DNA of 64,000 bases from Mangrovibacterium diazotrophicum (GCF_003610535.1 NZ_RAPN01000001.1:1723320-1787319), one strand, 5' to 3'. Positions 34,631 to 43,078 are shown, counted from the first letter of the stretch. The notes: generated from the letters alone by a model not told the origin. Made by a program: numbers and translations.

Positions 34631-35353
34631 ATGACTGTTGATTTATTCGTCCCCTGCTTTATTGATCAATTCTATCCGCAGACTGCTTTCAATGTAATTA
34701 AAGTTTTAGAAAAGGCCGGTGTACAAGCCGCCTACAATCCTGAGCAAACATGCTGCGGTCAGCCATCATACAACAGCGGCTACTGGGACGAGACCAAAAC
34801 ACTGGCTAAAAAATTCATCAAAGATTTCGAAGGAACAAAAACAATTGTCAGCCCTTCTGCATCGTGTACCGGTTTTATTAAAAACTATTACGGACACCTT
34901 TTCACAGAGGGCGATGAAAACTTCGGGCCGCAAAACCAATTGAAAGCCCGCCTCTTCGAATTCACTGATTTTCTGGTCAATCAACTGAATTTTACTGATT
35001 TTGGTGCAATCTTTCCTCATAAAGTTTGTTACCACGATGCCTGCACTGCCCTGCGAGAATACGGCATTAAAAAAGAGCCTCGCCTATTGCTGTCGAAAGT
35101 TGCGGGACTGGAATTAGTTGAAATGGAAGATACCGAAACTTGCTGCGGATTCGGCGGAACGTTTTCGGCCAAATTTCACTCCATCTCAAGTGCGATGACA
35201 GAGCAAAAAGTTGAAAAAGCTTTGGCCACCGGCGCTGAATACATTATTTCAACCGAATCGTCCTGCCTGATGAACATTGAGGCATATATCCTGAAAAATA
35301 AGTTGCCGATCAAACCGATCCATATTGCCGACATTTTAGCTAGCGGTTGGTAG
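34631..35353 (+). CDS. LutA/YkgE-like cysteine-rich Fe-S binding protein
   Basis: A 240-residue cytosolic protein with two CCG domains: VPCFIDQFYP...TCCGQPSYNSGYW with SPSASCTGFIKNYY, then VCYHDACTALREYG...TCCGFGGTFSAKF with STESSCLMNI. This layout matches LutA/LldE, one subunit of L-lactate oxidation complexes and related to the Cys-rich part of heterodisulfide reductase and glycolate oxidase subunits. LutB and LutC normally follow in an operon but are absent on both sides, so its partners are elsewhere or it acts in another redox complex. It has its own upstream gap with a TATCTTTA element near 34606. Confidence 0.88.
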   Translation: MTVDLFVPCFIDQFYPQTAFNVIKVLEKAGVQAAYNPEQTCCGQPSYNSGYWDETKTLAKKFIKDFEGTKTIVSPSASCTGFIKNYYGHLFTEGDENFGPQNQLKARLFEFTDFLVNQLNFTDFGAIFPHKVCYHDACTALREYGIKKEPRLLLSKVAGLELVEMEDTETCCGFGGTFSAKFHSISSAMTEQKVEKALATGAEYIISTESSCLMNIEAYILKNKLPIKPIHIADILASGW

Positions 35354-35459
35354 GAAATCGTCTTAATTAATTGGTTTCCGCTCCTATTCTACTTAGGGTG
35401 CTTGCTTTGTCGTGGCTATTTAACAAACAAATACCCCATGAAATTCGTATACGCCATCA

Positions 35460-35501
35460 CTAGCAGGCTTAGTTCGTTTCGATTCAACAATTGCCCGCTA
35501 G
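35460..35501 (+). promoter_or_regulatory. Leader hairpin upstream of the first NGIHC small protein
   Basis: CTAGCAGGC (35460-35468) pairs with GCCCGCTAG (35493-35501) with one mismatch. It has no T-tract and lies about 90 nt before the ATG at 35593. Function unknown. Confidence 0.35.
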
Positions 35502-35592
35502 CGTAATGCTGCGACCATTTCTCTTTACTGCAAAGATCGAATCTCATACAGAATATTGAATCAACTAACCTTTAATTGCAAAACTCACCAAC

Positions 35593-35796
35593 ATGAACAC
35601 AATCGCAAGACTAAAAAGCAATCCTGTTCCTCTGAAGGTGCATCGTTTACACTATTTGCGCATCGGAACCAAAATCAATTATACGCCTTGCAGAGATGAT
35701 AACGGAATTCACTGCACTGGAGACAAATTCGATTATATTGTTCCCTGGCAAATTGAAGATAAAAAGAAGGCCAAATACATGGCTGAATTTATCTGA
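35593..35796 (+). CDS. Small NGIHC-motif protein (67 aa), copy 1
   Basis: A 67-residue protein with no signal peptide or membrane segment. A basic N-terminal half (MNTIARLKSNPVPLKVHRLHYLR) leads to the core DNGIHCTGDKFDYIVPWQ and a charged tail, KKKAKYMAEF. The same core, NGIHCxGDKFxYIVxWQ, occurs in the gene at 36197, so the two are paralogues and both are real despite their size. There is a second Cys (YTPCRD) only in this copy. It is flanked by a structured upstream region and a terminator hairpin downstream. No family is recognised; a small regulatory, metal-binding or precursor-peptide role are open options. Confidence 0.75.
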   Translation: MNTIARLKSNPVPLKVHRLHYLRIGTKINYTPCRDDNGIHCTGDKFDYIVPWQIEDKKKAKYMAEFI

Positions 35797-35825
35797 TCCG
35801 ATCGTATACCGCAGGAACTTTAAAC

Positions 35826-35871
35826 GCACTGTTGAGCTAGATGTGAAAATCCAATTAACAGTGCTTTTTTT
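35826..35871 (+). terminator. Terminator after the first NGIHC protein
   Basis: GCACTGTT (35826-35833) pairs with AACAGTGC (35857-35864), then seven T. Confidence 0.7.
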
Positions 35872-36196
35872 ATGGTGTTCCGCCTCGATACTGGGGGCGC
35901 ATTCGTCTTTCTAAAACAGTAAATCAGGTTCTTATTTCCCCATTCATCAAGCATAAAAAGAAGCTCATTTTGCAAGGGGCAGGAAGCCTAATTTATTTTC
36001 AAATTGATTAATATTCAGAGAAATTAACAAATGTTTAAAATTATTTTTTATATCTTAGAAACAGTTTAAAAGTATTGGCCCCTGAGTGGTTTTTAATTTT
36101 CGTTTTTCCTGAATGAATTAGAAAAACCCATATTCTCTCTTATCACTTTTCCAACAAATTGACGAAATGAAGAGTTAACCAACAAACAGTAAGAGA
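35872..36196 (+). other. Intergenic region and leader of the second NGIHC protein
   Basis: No gene seen. A TATATCTTAG stretch near 36048 may be the -7. Two inverted repeats follow: GTTTTTC (36102-36108) with GAAAAAC (36121-36127), and TCTCTTA (36136-36142) with TAAGAGA (36190-36196). The last arm abuts the ATG at 36197, so pairing would mask the translation start. Confidence 0.45.
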
Positions 36197-36391
36197 ATGA
36201 AGACTAAAATGCAAACCAAAAAGAAATCATGGATCGACCAATTTCATCATGTACGCTATTTCAGTGCCAATGAAAATAAGCTCAATCAGCTAATGGCCAA
36301 CCACAATGGAATCCACTGCGAGGGAGATAAATTTGAATACATTGTAGATTGGCAGGTAGGCGAGAAAAAGCCCAAAGATACTTTACATTAA
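36197..36391 (+). CDS. Small NGIHC-motif protein (64 aa), copy 2
   Basis: A 64-residue protein beginning MKTKMQTKKKSWIDQFHHVRYFSANENK and continuing into HNGIHCEGDKFEYIVDWQ, the core shared with the protein at 35593; it ends GEKKPKDTLH. Like its paralogue it is basic at the N-terminus, has a single Cys in the core, and no export signal. The spacing of the core from the stop is nearly the same in both. A terminator follows 23 nt after the stop. Two copies of a tiny unrecognised protein, each with a leader and terminator of its own, suggest separately regulated variants of one function. Confidence 0.75.
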   Translation: MKTKMQTKKKSWIDQFHHVRYFSANENKLNQLMANHNGIHCEGDKFEYIVDWQVGEKKPKDTLH

Positions 36392-36413
36392 ATAATGCAC
36401 CAGCATTTATGCA

Positions 36414-36448
36414 AAAAGAGCAGCTTCGTTAATCGTAGCTGCTCTTTT
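36414..36448 (+). terminator. Terminator after the second NGIHC protein
   Basis: AAAAGAGCAGCT (36414-36425) pairs with AGCTGCTCTTTT (36437-36448). The symmetric A/T flanks could also serve the convergent hydrolase gene. Confidence 0.8.
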
Positions 36449-36457
36449 GCTTATCGG

Positions 36458-37285
36458 TTATCTCAAACCTAATTCGTTCAATATGCGCAAGGTTAACGGG
36501 TAGGCTGGCAAAGGCATGCTTCCATGGTCGAAGCCATCCATTTCATACAGGTAAGTATGTTTGTTACCAGCTACTTTCATCATCCGCCACATGTAGGCGT
36601 TCTCTTCATAACGACCCAACATTTCAAGATCCCGATCACCGGTGATCAAATACAACGGAGGTGTATCCGCACGAACAAAATAAAGTGGTGCATATTCATC
36701 CACGATTGGCTGGGTACCGGGAATTCCGCGCTCGGCCCGAACGGTAAAATGAGTGATCGTATGTCCGCTGAAGGGAACCAATGCCGCAATTGAGTCTGCA
36801 TCTACCCCGAAAGCTTCTAGGTAATGTTTATCCAGTCCAATCATGCTTGCCAAATAGCCACCTGCGGAATGTCCCGAAACAACTATTTTTTCGGCCGATC
36901 CGTTGTACTCGTCAATATGATGAAAAACCCAAGCCACAGCTGCAGCGGCATCTTCTATATATTCCGGGCATTTCACCTTCTGGCTTAGACGATAGTTAAC
37001 CGCGACAACGGCGATTCCTTTATTTTTCCATTCGTCTGGTATAAATTTTTCGCCACCGGTAATACCGCCACCATGAAACCACACAATTGTTGTGTAATCG
37101 GTTTTATTTGCCGGATAGTAAATATCCAAACGACATCGTTCCTTCATGTAATCCGTGAGCTCGCTTCCTTCCCGGTAAAGAATGTCTGACTTAGTTTGAT
37201 AATCTGCCGCATCTTGAGCATATGCAGAAAAGCTTGTTGTTACAACAAGAAAAAAAAGCGCAAGGAGTGATTGCTTCATCTTCAT
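36458..37285 (-). CDS. Exported alpha/beta hydrolase (esterase/lipase-like)
   Basis: A 275-residue enzyme counted from 37285 (MKMKQSLLALFFLVV; Met two codons later is equally good), giving a signal peptide ending near AYAQ. The oxyanion motif VWFHGGGITGG and nucleophile elbow VVSGHSAGG are those of the hormone-sensitive lipase/BD-FAE type of serine esterase. Asp in LITGDRD and His in DGFDHGSM complete a likely triad. Such periplasmic esterases often deacylate plant or microbial polysaccharides, but none is adjacent. Convergent with the small protein gene at 36197. Confidence 0.85.
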   Translation of the reverse strand: MKMKQSLLALFFLVVTTSFSAYAQDAADYQTKSDILYREGSELTDYMKERCRLDIYYPANKTDYTTIVWFHGGGITGGEKFIPDEWKNKGIAVVAVNYRLSQKVKCPEYIEDAAAAVAWVFHHIDEYNGSAEKIVVSGHSAGGYLASMIGLDKHYLEAFGVDADSIAALVPFSGHTITHFTVRAERGIPGTQPIVDEYAPLYFVRADTPPLYLITGDRDLEMLGRYEENAYMWRMMKVAGNKHTYLYEMDGFDHGSMPLPAYPLTLRILNELGLR

Positions 37286-37342
37286 TTTAAGGGATAATTG
37301 GTTAGGAGGATGAAGATACGCAATCGCGATTGAATGGCACAT

Positions 37343-37369
37343 AAAAAAGGCGCCTGTTTTGCAGACGCC
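37343..37369 (-). terminator. Terminator of the ABC exporter gene
   Basis: Minus-strand GGCGTCTG/CAGGCGCC stem (37349-37356 with 37362-37369, one mismatch) is followed by TTTTTT (37348-37343), 25 nt after the ABC gene stop. Confidence 0.75.
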
Positions 37370-37393
37370 CTCATATAGTGTTGTAATGTTTGC

Positions 37394-39214
37394 TTAGAAA
37401 CTTTGCATCCGGTGCAATCGGAAATATTGGCCCTCAGTGGCCAGCAACTCGTCGTGGGTCCCCATTTCAACGATCTTGCCTTCGTGCATCACACAAATAA
37501 CATCGGCGTTTTTAATCGTTGACAAACGGTGTGCAATAACCAGTGACGTACGATTTTTCATCAGGTTTTCCAAAGCTTCCTGAACCAAACGTTCCGACTC
37601 GGTATCCAAAGCAGAAGTTGCTTCGTCCAAAATCAAAATTGATGGGTTTTTCAGGATCGCTCGGGCAATGCTCAAGCGCTGACGCTGTCCACCGGAAAGT
37701 TTACTCCCGCGGTCACCAATCATGGTATTGTAACCGTCTTCGGTTTCTGAGATGAAATCATGCGCATTGGCAACTTTCGCTGCCGCAATCACATCATCCA
37801 TGGTCGCATTCTCAACACCAAAAGCAATATTATTGAAAATGGTATCATTGAAAAGAATCGCTTCCTGGTTTACATTCCCCATCAGCTCACGCAAATCGTG
37901 AATCTTCAGGTCGCGAATATCTGTTCCGTCAATGGTAATCGATCCTTGATCCACGTCGTAGAAACGAGGCAGCAAATCCACAAAAGTGGTTTTACCACTC
38001 CCCGACTGCCCAACCAATGCCACTGTTTTTCCTTTTGGGATCACCAGCGAAACATCTTTCAGTACTGCTTTACCTTCGTAAGCAAAAGTGACGTTTTTAT
38101 ATTCGATCTGGTTCTTAAATGCCTGAACCGTTTTCGCATTCTCTTTATCGTTAATCGTTATTGGTGCTTTCAGGATCATGTCAATCCGATCCATTGCAGC
38201 AAGCCCCTTCTGGATACTGTACAACGCATTTGAAAAGGCTTTTGCCGGGTTGATGATCTGGTAGAAAATACCGATGTAAGCAATGAAAGTCGGTCCTGTC
38301 AACGAACTTTTATTTCCTAAAATCAGCGTTCCTCCAAACCAGACAACAACAACGATCACAATTGTACCCAGGAACTCACTCATCGGGTGCGCCAACTCGC
38401 GCCGACTCATCAGTCGGTTCATTGTGCCTTTGTAGCCGTCCAGTTCCTTTTGGAACACTTCGTCCATCTTTTTCTCGGCATTGAAAGCCTTGATGATTCG
38501 CAGGCCGCCCAGCGTTTCCTCTATAACTGTCAGAATAACGCCCATCTTATCTTGTCCTTCACGCGAAACCTTTTTCAACGACTTACCAACTCGGCCGATG
38601 ATGTAGCCGGCAACCGGCAGCACCAGGAAAATGAACAGAGTAAGTGTAGGACTCATGACTAGCATGGAAATCAAAAAGACGATAATCAGGACAGGGTTTT
38701 TCAGGAACATGTCCAGCGACGACATGATGGAGGTTTCCACCTCGGCCACGTCGCCGGTTGCCCGTGCGATGATGTCACCTTTACGCTCGTCGGAGAAAAA
38801 ACGCATGGAAAGCCGCAATACCTTCGAGTAAAGCTGGCTGCGAATATCGCGTACAACTCCGTTCCGGATGTGCACCGCTTCGTAGGCTGCCATATAGGCA
38901 AAACCAACTTTCAGCAAAGTCATCAGAATGATAAAGATGCCAACAAAAAGCAGAGTATATCCACCGCCATATTCGTTTTTCACAAAGGTGACGTAATAAT
39001 AGAGGTTGTTCTTGATGGTACCGAGATCAAACGTCCATTGCTGCAATGCCATGACATCCCGCGATTGCCCGAAAATGATTTCCAGAATCGGGATCATCAG
39101 TGCCATTGAAAAAACAGCGAAAATGGCAGATAATAAGTTGAATAAAAAGTTCAACAACATCCTGCTTTTGTAGGGTGGTATAAACCGCCGCAGGATATTT
39201 ATAAAATCCTTCAT
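37394..39214 (-). CDS. ABC exporter, MsbA-like half-transporter (permease-ATPase fusion)
   Basis: A 606-residue homodimeric ABC exporter. The membrane domain has about six spans (residues 20-340) and coupling segments such as RFFSDERKGDIIARATGDVAEVE. The ATPase domain shows Walker A GQSGSGKTT, Q-loop NQEAILFNDTIFNNIAFG, signature LSGGQRQR, Walker B ILILDEATSALD, and H-loop IAHRLST. Full length and arrangement match MsbA/lipid A-type or multidrug exporters; the substrate cannot be fixed by sequence. An efflux or lipid-flipping role in the inner membrane is expected. It precedes no partner and has its own terminator; purB lies just upstream on the same strand. Confidence 0.93.
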   Translation of the reverse strand: MKDFINILRRFIPPYKSRMLLNFLFNLLSAIFAVFSMALMIPILEIIFGQSRDVMALQQWTFDLGTIKNNLYYYVTFVKNEYGGGYTLLFVGIFIILMTLLKVGFAYMAAYEAVHIRNGVVRDIRSQLYSKVLRLSMRFFSDERKGDIIARATGDVAEVETSIMSSLDMFLKNPVLIIVFLISMLVMSPTLTLFIFLVLPVAGYIIGRVGKSLKKVSREGQDKMGVILTVIEETLGGLRIIKAFNAEKKMDEVFQKELDGYKGTMNRLMSRRELAHPMSEFLGTIVIVVVVWFGGTLILGNKSSLTGPTFIAYIGIFYQIINPAKAFSNALYSIQKGLAAMDRIDMILKAPITINDKENAKTVQAFKNQIEYKNVTFAYEGKAVLKDVSLVIPKGKTVALVGQSGSGKTTFVDLLPRFYDVDQGSITIDGTDIRDLKIHDLRELMGNVNQEAILFNDTIFNNIAFGVENATMDDVIAAAKVANAHDFISETEDGYNTMIGDRGSKLSGGQRQRLSIARAILKNPSILILDEATSALDTESERLVQEALENLMKNRTSLVIAHRLSTIKNADVICVMHEGKIVEMGTHDELLATEGQYFRLHRMQSF

Positions 39215-39271
39215 TACAGATTTTTAATATTTAAAAGAGACATCCAGTTCTCTTCTTTTCCAATCCCCGAA

Positions 39272-40618
39272 TTAAAAAATACCTGTGTAATTCTGAGGAG
39301 TAATTGTTTTCAATTCAGCCTTCAGTTCATCGCTTACATTCAGCGTATCGATAAACTCGTGAACAACCTGCTGATTGATCTTCTTGTTCACACGAGTCAG
39401 GTCACGCAATGCCTCGTAAGGATTTGGGTAGCCCTCGCGACGCAAAAGCGTTTGAATAGCTTCGGCAACTACCGGCCAGTTGTTTTCCAAATCAGCATCA
39501 ATCGCATCTTTGTTCAGCAACAATTTATCCAAACCGCGCATGGTCGAATTGACCGCGATCAACGTGTGAGCCAAAGGCATCCCAATTGTTCTCAAAACAG
39601 TTGAATCGGTCAGGTCGCGCTGTAGACGAGAAACTGGTAATTTTGCCGACAAGTGCTCGAAAATCGCATTCGCCATGCCCAGGTTACCTTCTGAATTTTC
39701 GAAGTCAATCGGGTTCACTTTATGTGGCATCGCCGACGAACCAACTTCGCCTGCTTTAATTTTTTGCTTGAAGTATTCCATGGAAATGTAGGTCCACATG
39801 TCGCGATCCAAATCCAGGATAATTGTATTCACGCGTTTCAGTGCGTCGAAAATCGCTGCGTGGTTGTCGTAATTGGCAATTTGAGTGGTGTATTGCGCAC
39901 GTTCCAACCCCAGGTAATTTTTCAGGAAATGGTTTCCGAAAGCTTTCCAGCTAATTTCAGGATACGCAATATTGTGAGCATTGAAGTTACCCGTTGCACC
40001 ACCGAATTTAGCATCGCAGTTGATGTTGCGCAGTTGCTCCAATTGTTTTTTGATGCGTTCAGAGAAGACCCGGATTTCTTTACCCAAGTTGGTTGGTGAA
40101 GCTGGCTGACCGTGCGTTTTGGCCAACATTGAAATGCTCTTCCATTCCTCTGCCAACTCATCCAGTTTATCTACCAAATCGTTAACTGCCGGGAAATATT
40201 CGAAATCCAATGCATCGTGAATTGACTTTGGAACAGCTGTATTATTAATGTCCTGCGAAGTCAATCCGAAATGGATAAATTCTTTGAATGCCTGAATTCC
40301 CAGTTTATCAAATTCCTCCTTCAGGAAATACTCCACAGCTTTCACGTCGTGGTTCGTCACTTTCTCAATATCCTTAATGCGTTGCGCATCCTCCACCGAA
40401 AACTGTTCAACCAATTTTCTCAGGCTCGGGAACAAGCTTTTATCAAACGCTGCCAACTGAGGCAGAGGCAATTCGCACAAGGCGATAAAATATTCAACTT
40501 CAACAAAAACGCGGTACTTGATTAACGCGTATTCAGAGAAGTAATTTTCGAGACTGCTGACTTTTGAACGGTAACGACCGTCTATAGGGGTAATTGCTGT
40601 TAATAAATTCAGTTCCAT
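39272..40618 (-). CDS. purB: Adenylosuccinate lyase
   Basis: A 448-residue enzyme of the fumarase/aspartase superfamily that cleaves adenylosuccinate to AMP and SAICAR to AICAR in purine synthesis. The start MELNLLTAITPIDGRYRSK is typical of PurB. The superfamily signature SSAMPHKVNPIDFENSEGN holds the catalytic Ser loop, and KTHGQPASPTNLGKE and HFGLTSQDINNTA are the other conserved active-site regions. Length matches the long PurB type found in Bacteroidota and gammaproteobacteria. It is cytosolic, with a -7 element TAACTTTG on the minus strand at 40639-40646 and 57 nt between its stop and the exporter start. Confidence 0.95.
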   Translation of the reverse strand: MELNLLTAITPIDGRYRSKVSSLENYFSEYALIKYRVFVEVEYFIALCELPLPQLAAFDKSLFPSLRKLVEQFSVEDAQRIKDIEKVTNHDVKAVEYFLKEEFDKLGIQAFKEFIHFGLTSQDINNTAVPKSIHDALDFEYFPAVNDLVDKLDELAEEWKSISMLAKTHGQPASPTNLGKEIRVFSERIKKQLEQLRNINCDAKFGGATGNFNAHNIAYPEISWKAFGNHFLKNYLGLERAQYTTQIANYDNHAAIFDALKRVNTIILDLDRDMWTYISMEYFKQKIKAGEVGSSAMPHKVNPIDFENSEGNLGMANAIFEHLSAKLPVSRLQRDLTDSTVLRTIGMPLAHTLIAVNSTMRGLDKLLLNKDAIDADLENNWPVVAEAIQTLLRREGYPNPYEALRDLTRVNKKINQQVVHEFIDTLNVSDELKAELKTITPQNYTGIF

Positions 40619-40638
40619 GTTTTTAATTTTTCGAGTCG

Positions 40639-40646
40639 CAAAGTTA
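40639..40646 (-). promoter_or_regulatory. -7 element for purB
   Basis: On the minus strand this reads TAACTTTG, an exact TAnnTTTG match, 21 nt before the ATG. No clear -33 was found at the usual spacing. Confidence 0.4.
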
Positions 40647-40872
40647 GCAAATATTTAGTTTTAACCTTGCTCAAATATAAACCGCTCAACTTCCTCCGAA
40701 TCCCGCAATATCTCGATTGAAAATTGAAGGCCTTTTCTGCAAAAACCATCCGAAGATTACCTAAATCTAATTTATCAAAAAAAGTAGTTATTTTCAGAAG
40801 AAAACATTCCTACCCTTTGGTTAACATTTTGTATATTGGGTTGATACTGGGATAAACAAAAAGCACCAATCT

Positions 40873-41406
40873 ATGACCCGACTTCCAATAATAACAGTCC
40901 TACTGTTTTTGATTCTGACTTCGTGCGCTAAAAAAAGCGATATTGATACGACGACCGTGAAAAGCCTCGACCTAAACCGATACATGGGAACCTGGTACGA
41001 GATTGCCCGCTTTCCGCATTCATTCGAAAATGATTTGGTTGGAGTAACGGCAAACTACAGGCTTCGTGATGACGGTAAAATCAGAGTTCTGAATTCGGGT
41101 TGGAAAGGAACGTTGGAGGGCGAGTACGACGCGGCCGACGGGGTTGCCAAAATTCCGGATCCATCAGATCCTGCGAAATTGAAGGTTTCTTTCTTCTTGT
41201 TCTTCTATGCCGACTACTACATTCTGGATCTCGACACCATCAATTACCAGTATGCGCTCATCGGAAGTTCCGATCCTAACTATTTATGGATATTGGGGCG
41301 TCAGCCTCAAATGGATCCCAAACTCTATCAAAAGCTTGTCAACGAAGCTGCCCGACGCGGATACGATACGTCAAAATTATATAAAGTACCCCAACCTGAA
41401 TTATAA
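40873..41406 (+). CDS. Bacterial lipocalin lipoprotein (Blc-like)
   Basis: A 177-residue outer membrane lipocalin with lipobox ILTSC (Cys18), followed by AKKSD. The first lipocalin motif is complete: LNRYMGTWYEIARFPHSFE. Later elements LRDDGKIRVLNSGWKG, VSFFLFFYADYYILDLD and LIGSSDPNYLWILGRQPQM match Blc strands. The C-terminal helix region (LYQKLVNEAARRGYDTSKL) is also standard. These proteins bind lysophospholipids or fatty acids and act in envelope maintenance. It is about 70 bp before the NfeD gene and may be transcribed separately, since a -7 element precedes that gene. Confidence 0.93.
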   Translation: MTRLPIITVLLFLILTSCAKKSDIDTTTVKSLDLNRYMGTWYEIARFPHSFENDLVGVTANYRLRDDGKIRVLNSGWKGTLEGEYDAADGVAKIPDPSDPAKLKVSFFLFFYADYYILDLDTINYQYALIGSSDPNYLWILGRQPQMDPKLYQKLVNEAARRGYDTSKLYKVPQPEL

Positions 41407-41441
41407 TGTCGACTTTCCTTCGTAATGCGCTTATTATGTAT

Positions 41442-41449
41442 TATTTTTG
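41442..41449 (+). promoter_or_regulatory. -7 element for the NfeD gene
   Basis: TATTTTTG matches TAnnTTTG exactly, 26 nt before the ATG; no good -33. Confidence 0.35.
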
Positions 41450-41475
41450 AGAAAACCCACTAACAATGAAACGCG

Positions 41476-42882
41476 ATGAAACTGGTACTGGCTGTCATAA
41501 TACTGTCCTTCGGCTTCCTCCTAAACTATACACAAATAAGCGCGCAGGACTCTTCTAAAAAACTGGTTTACAAGTTAAACATCAAGGATAACATCATGCC
41601 CAAAACCTGGCGGGATACGCAACATGCGTTTGCCGAAGCCGACAGTCTCGGTGCCGACCTTATCCTGATCCACATGAATACCTACGGCGGAACCGTGCTC
41701 GATGCCGACTCCATCCGCACTAAAATATTGAACAGCCCGATTCCCGTCTATGTATTTATTGATAACAACGCAGCCAGTGCAGGTGCATTAATCTCAATTG
41801 CCTGCGATAGTATTTACATGCGAAAAGGCGCGAGCATAGGAGCCGCAACTGTTGTCAACCAAACGGGAGAGAAAATGCCGGACAAGTACCAGTCGTACAT
41901 GCGTTCGATTATGCGATCAACAGCAGAGTCGCATGGAGGAGATACCATCATTGCCGGGCAGGATACAACCTTTCATTGGTTTCGCGATCCTAAAATTGCC
42001 GAAGCAATGGTTGACGAAAGCGTATATATCCCTGGGGTTATCGACTCGACAAAAGTGCTGACCCTCACCCCGACCGAAGCCATGAAATACGGTTTTTGTG
42101 AGGGAATTGCAGAAAACGTTCCGCAGGTTTTGGAAAAAATCGGAGTTGAAGACTACGACATTGTTGAATACACACCCTCATTCATTGAAAAGATTATCGG
42201 CTTCCTAGTAAATCCAATTGTATCGGGAATTTTGATCATGGCTATATTGGGTGGAATTTATTTTGAATTGCAAACGCCGGGTGTTGGGTTTCCCCTCGTC
42301 GTTGCCATCATCGCAGCATTCGCCTACTTTGCCCCGCTCTACCTTGAAGGTTTGGCTGCCAATTGGGAGATACTGCTCTTCATAGTCGGTCTTATCTTAA
42401 TAGCTATCGAAATATTTGTCTTGCCGGGTTTCGGTATTGCCGGAGCTGTTGGTACTCTATTTGCGTTTACCGGACTGGTCTTAAGCTTGATTGAAAATGT
42501 TGTGTTTGATTTCGACGGCGTTCACCCGGACAAAATAATGACTGCACTTGCCACCGTTCTGATTGCACTTGCCGGCGGGTTTATTTTAAGCCTCATGCTG
42601 AGTAAGCGCATATTCTCGGCTGAAAGAGGCATCTTCCAAAACCTTTCGCTACACGAAATCCAGGATAAAGAAAAAGGCTTTGTTGGCGTCGATTCAACAA
42701 TCAAAACCCTCAAAGGGAAAACCGGGCTTGCTTACACCGTTCTGCGCCCATCCGGGAAAGTACAAATTGAAGGGAAAATCTACGATGCAGTTGCCAATTT
42801 AGGCATGATCGATCGCGGAGAAACCATCATCGTCGTTCGGGATGAAGCGGCACAATTGTATGTTGAAAAAGCGGAAGGTTAA
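41476..42882 (+). CDS. NfeD-family membrane protein with ClpP-like serine protease domain
   Basis: A 468-residue long-form NfeD protein. A signal peptide (ending near ISAQ) is followed by a periplasmic ClpP-class protease domain (about 30-225) with catalytic Ser101 in NNAASAGALI, preceded by HMNTYGGTVLDAD. Four or more membrane spans (about 250-380: SGILIMAILGGIYFELQTPG, VVAIIAAFAYFAPLYL, LLFIVGLILIAIEIFVLPGFG, TALATVLIALAGGFIL) lead to a C-terminal OB-fold (GKTGLAYTVLRPSGKVQIEGKIYDA). Such proteins partner with stomatin/prohibitin homologues in membrane quality control; no stomatin gene is adjacent here. Confidence 0.92.
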   Translation: MKLVLAVIILSFGFLLNYTQISAQDSSKKLVYKLNIKDNIMPKTWRDTQHAFAEADSLGADLILIHMNTYGGTVLDADSIRTKILNSPIPVYVFIDNNAASAGALISIACDSIYMRKGASIGAATVVNQTGEKMPDKYQSYMRSIMRSTAESHGGDTIIAGQDTTFHWFRDPKIAEAMVDESVYIPGVIDSTKVLTLTPTEAMKYGFCEGIAENVPQVLEKIGVEDYDIVEYTPSFIEKIIGFLVNPIVSGILIMAILGGIYFELQTPGVGFPLVVAIIAAFAYFAPLYLEGLAANWEILLFIVGLILIAIEIFVLPGFGIAGAVGTLFAFTGLVLSLIENVVFDFDGVHPDKIMTALATVLIALAGGFILSLMLSKRIFSAERGIFQNLSLHEIQDKEKGFVGVDSTIKTLKGKTGLAYTVLRPSGKVQIEGKIYDAVANLGMIDRGETIIVVRDEAAQLYVEKAEG

Positions 42883-42915
42883 ACTTTCGGACTTGTGTTA
42901 AAATCACAATTAGTA

Positions 42916-43078
42916 TGTATTTGTTTTGACTTTTCGTCTCATTTTGAAGATTTGGTTTGAGTAAAATCCCCACTTCTTGGGATTTCAAAGGTCTGTTGAT
43001 CTTTTCAATTTTACATTGTTGAAATTTGGTATATCAGGACCACTGCTCAACAGCAAAATAACAAATCTTCAAAAATCC
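42916..43078 (+). promoter_or_regulatory. Promoter and highly structured leader of the TonB receptor gene
   Basis: A possible promoter (-33 CTTG 42892-42895, -7 TGTATTTG 42916-42923) would start RNA near 42930. The leader then holds these perfect pairings: P1 42942-42954 with 43062-43074 (13 bp), P2 42964-42970 with 42979-42985 (7 bp), P3 42993-42999 with 43047-43053 (7 bp), and inside it P4 43003-43008 with 43019-43024 and P5 43027-43030 with 43039-43042. The 3' arm of P1 ends 4 nt before the ATG at 43079. This is a multibranched RNA fold that could mask the translation start. No known riboswitch class was recognised. Confidence 0.5.
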
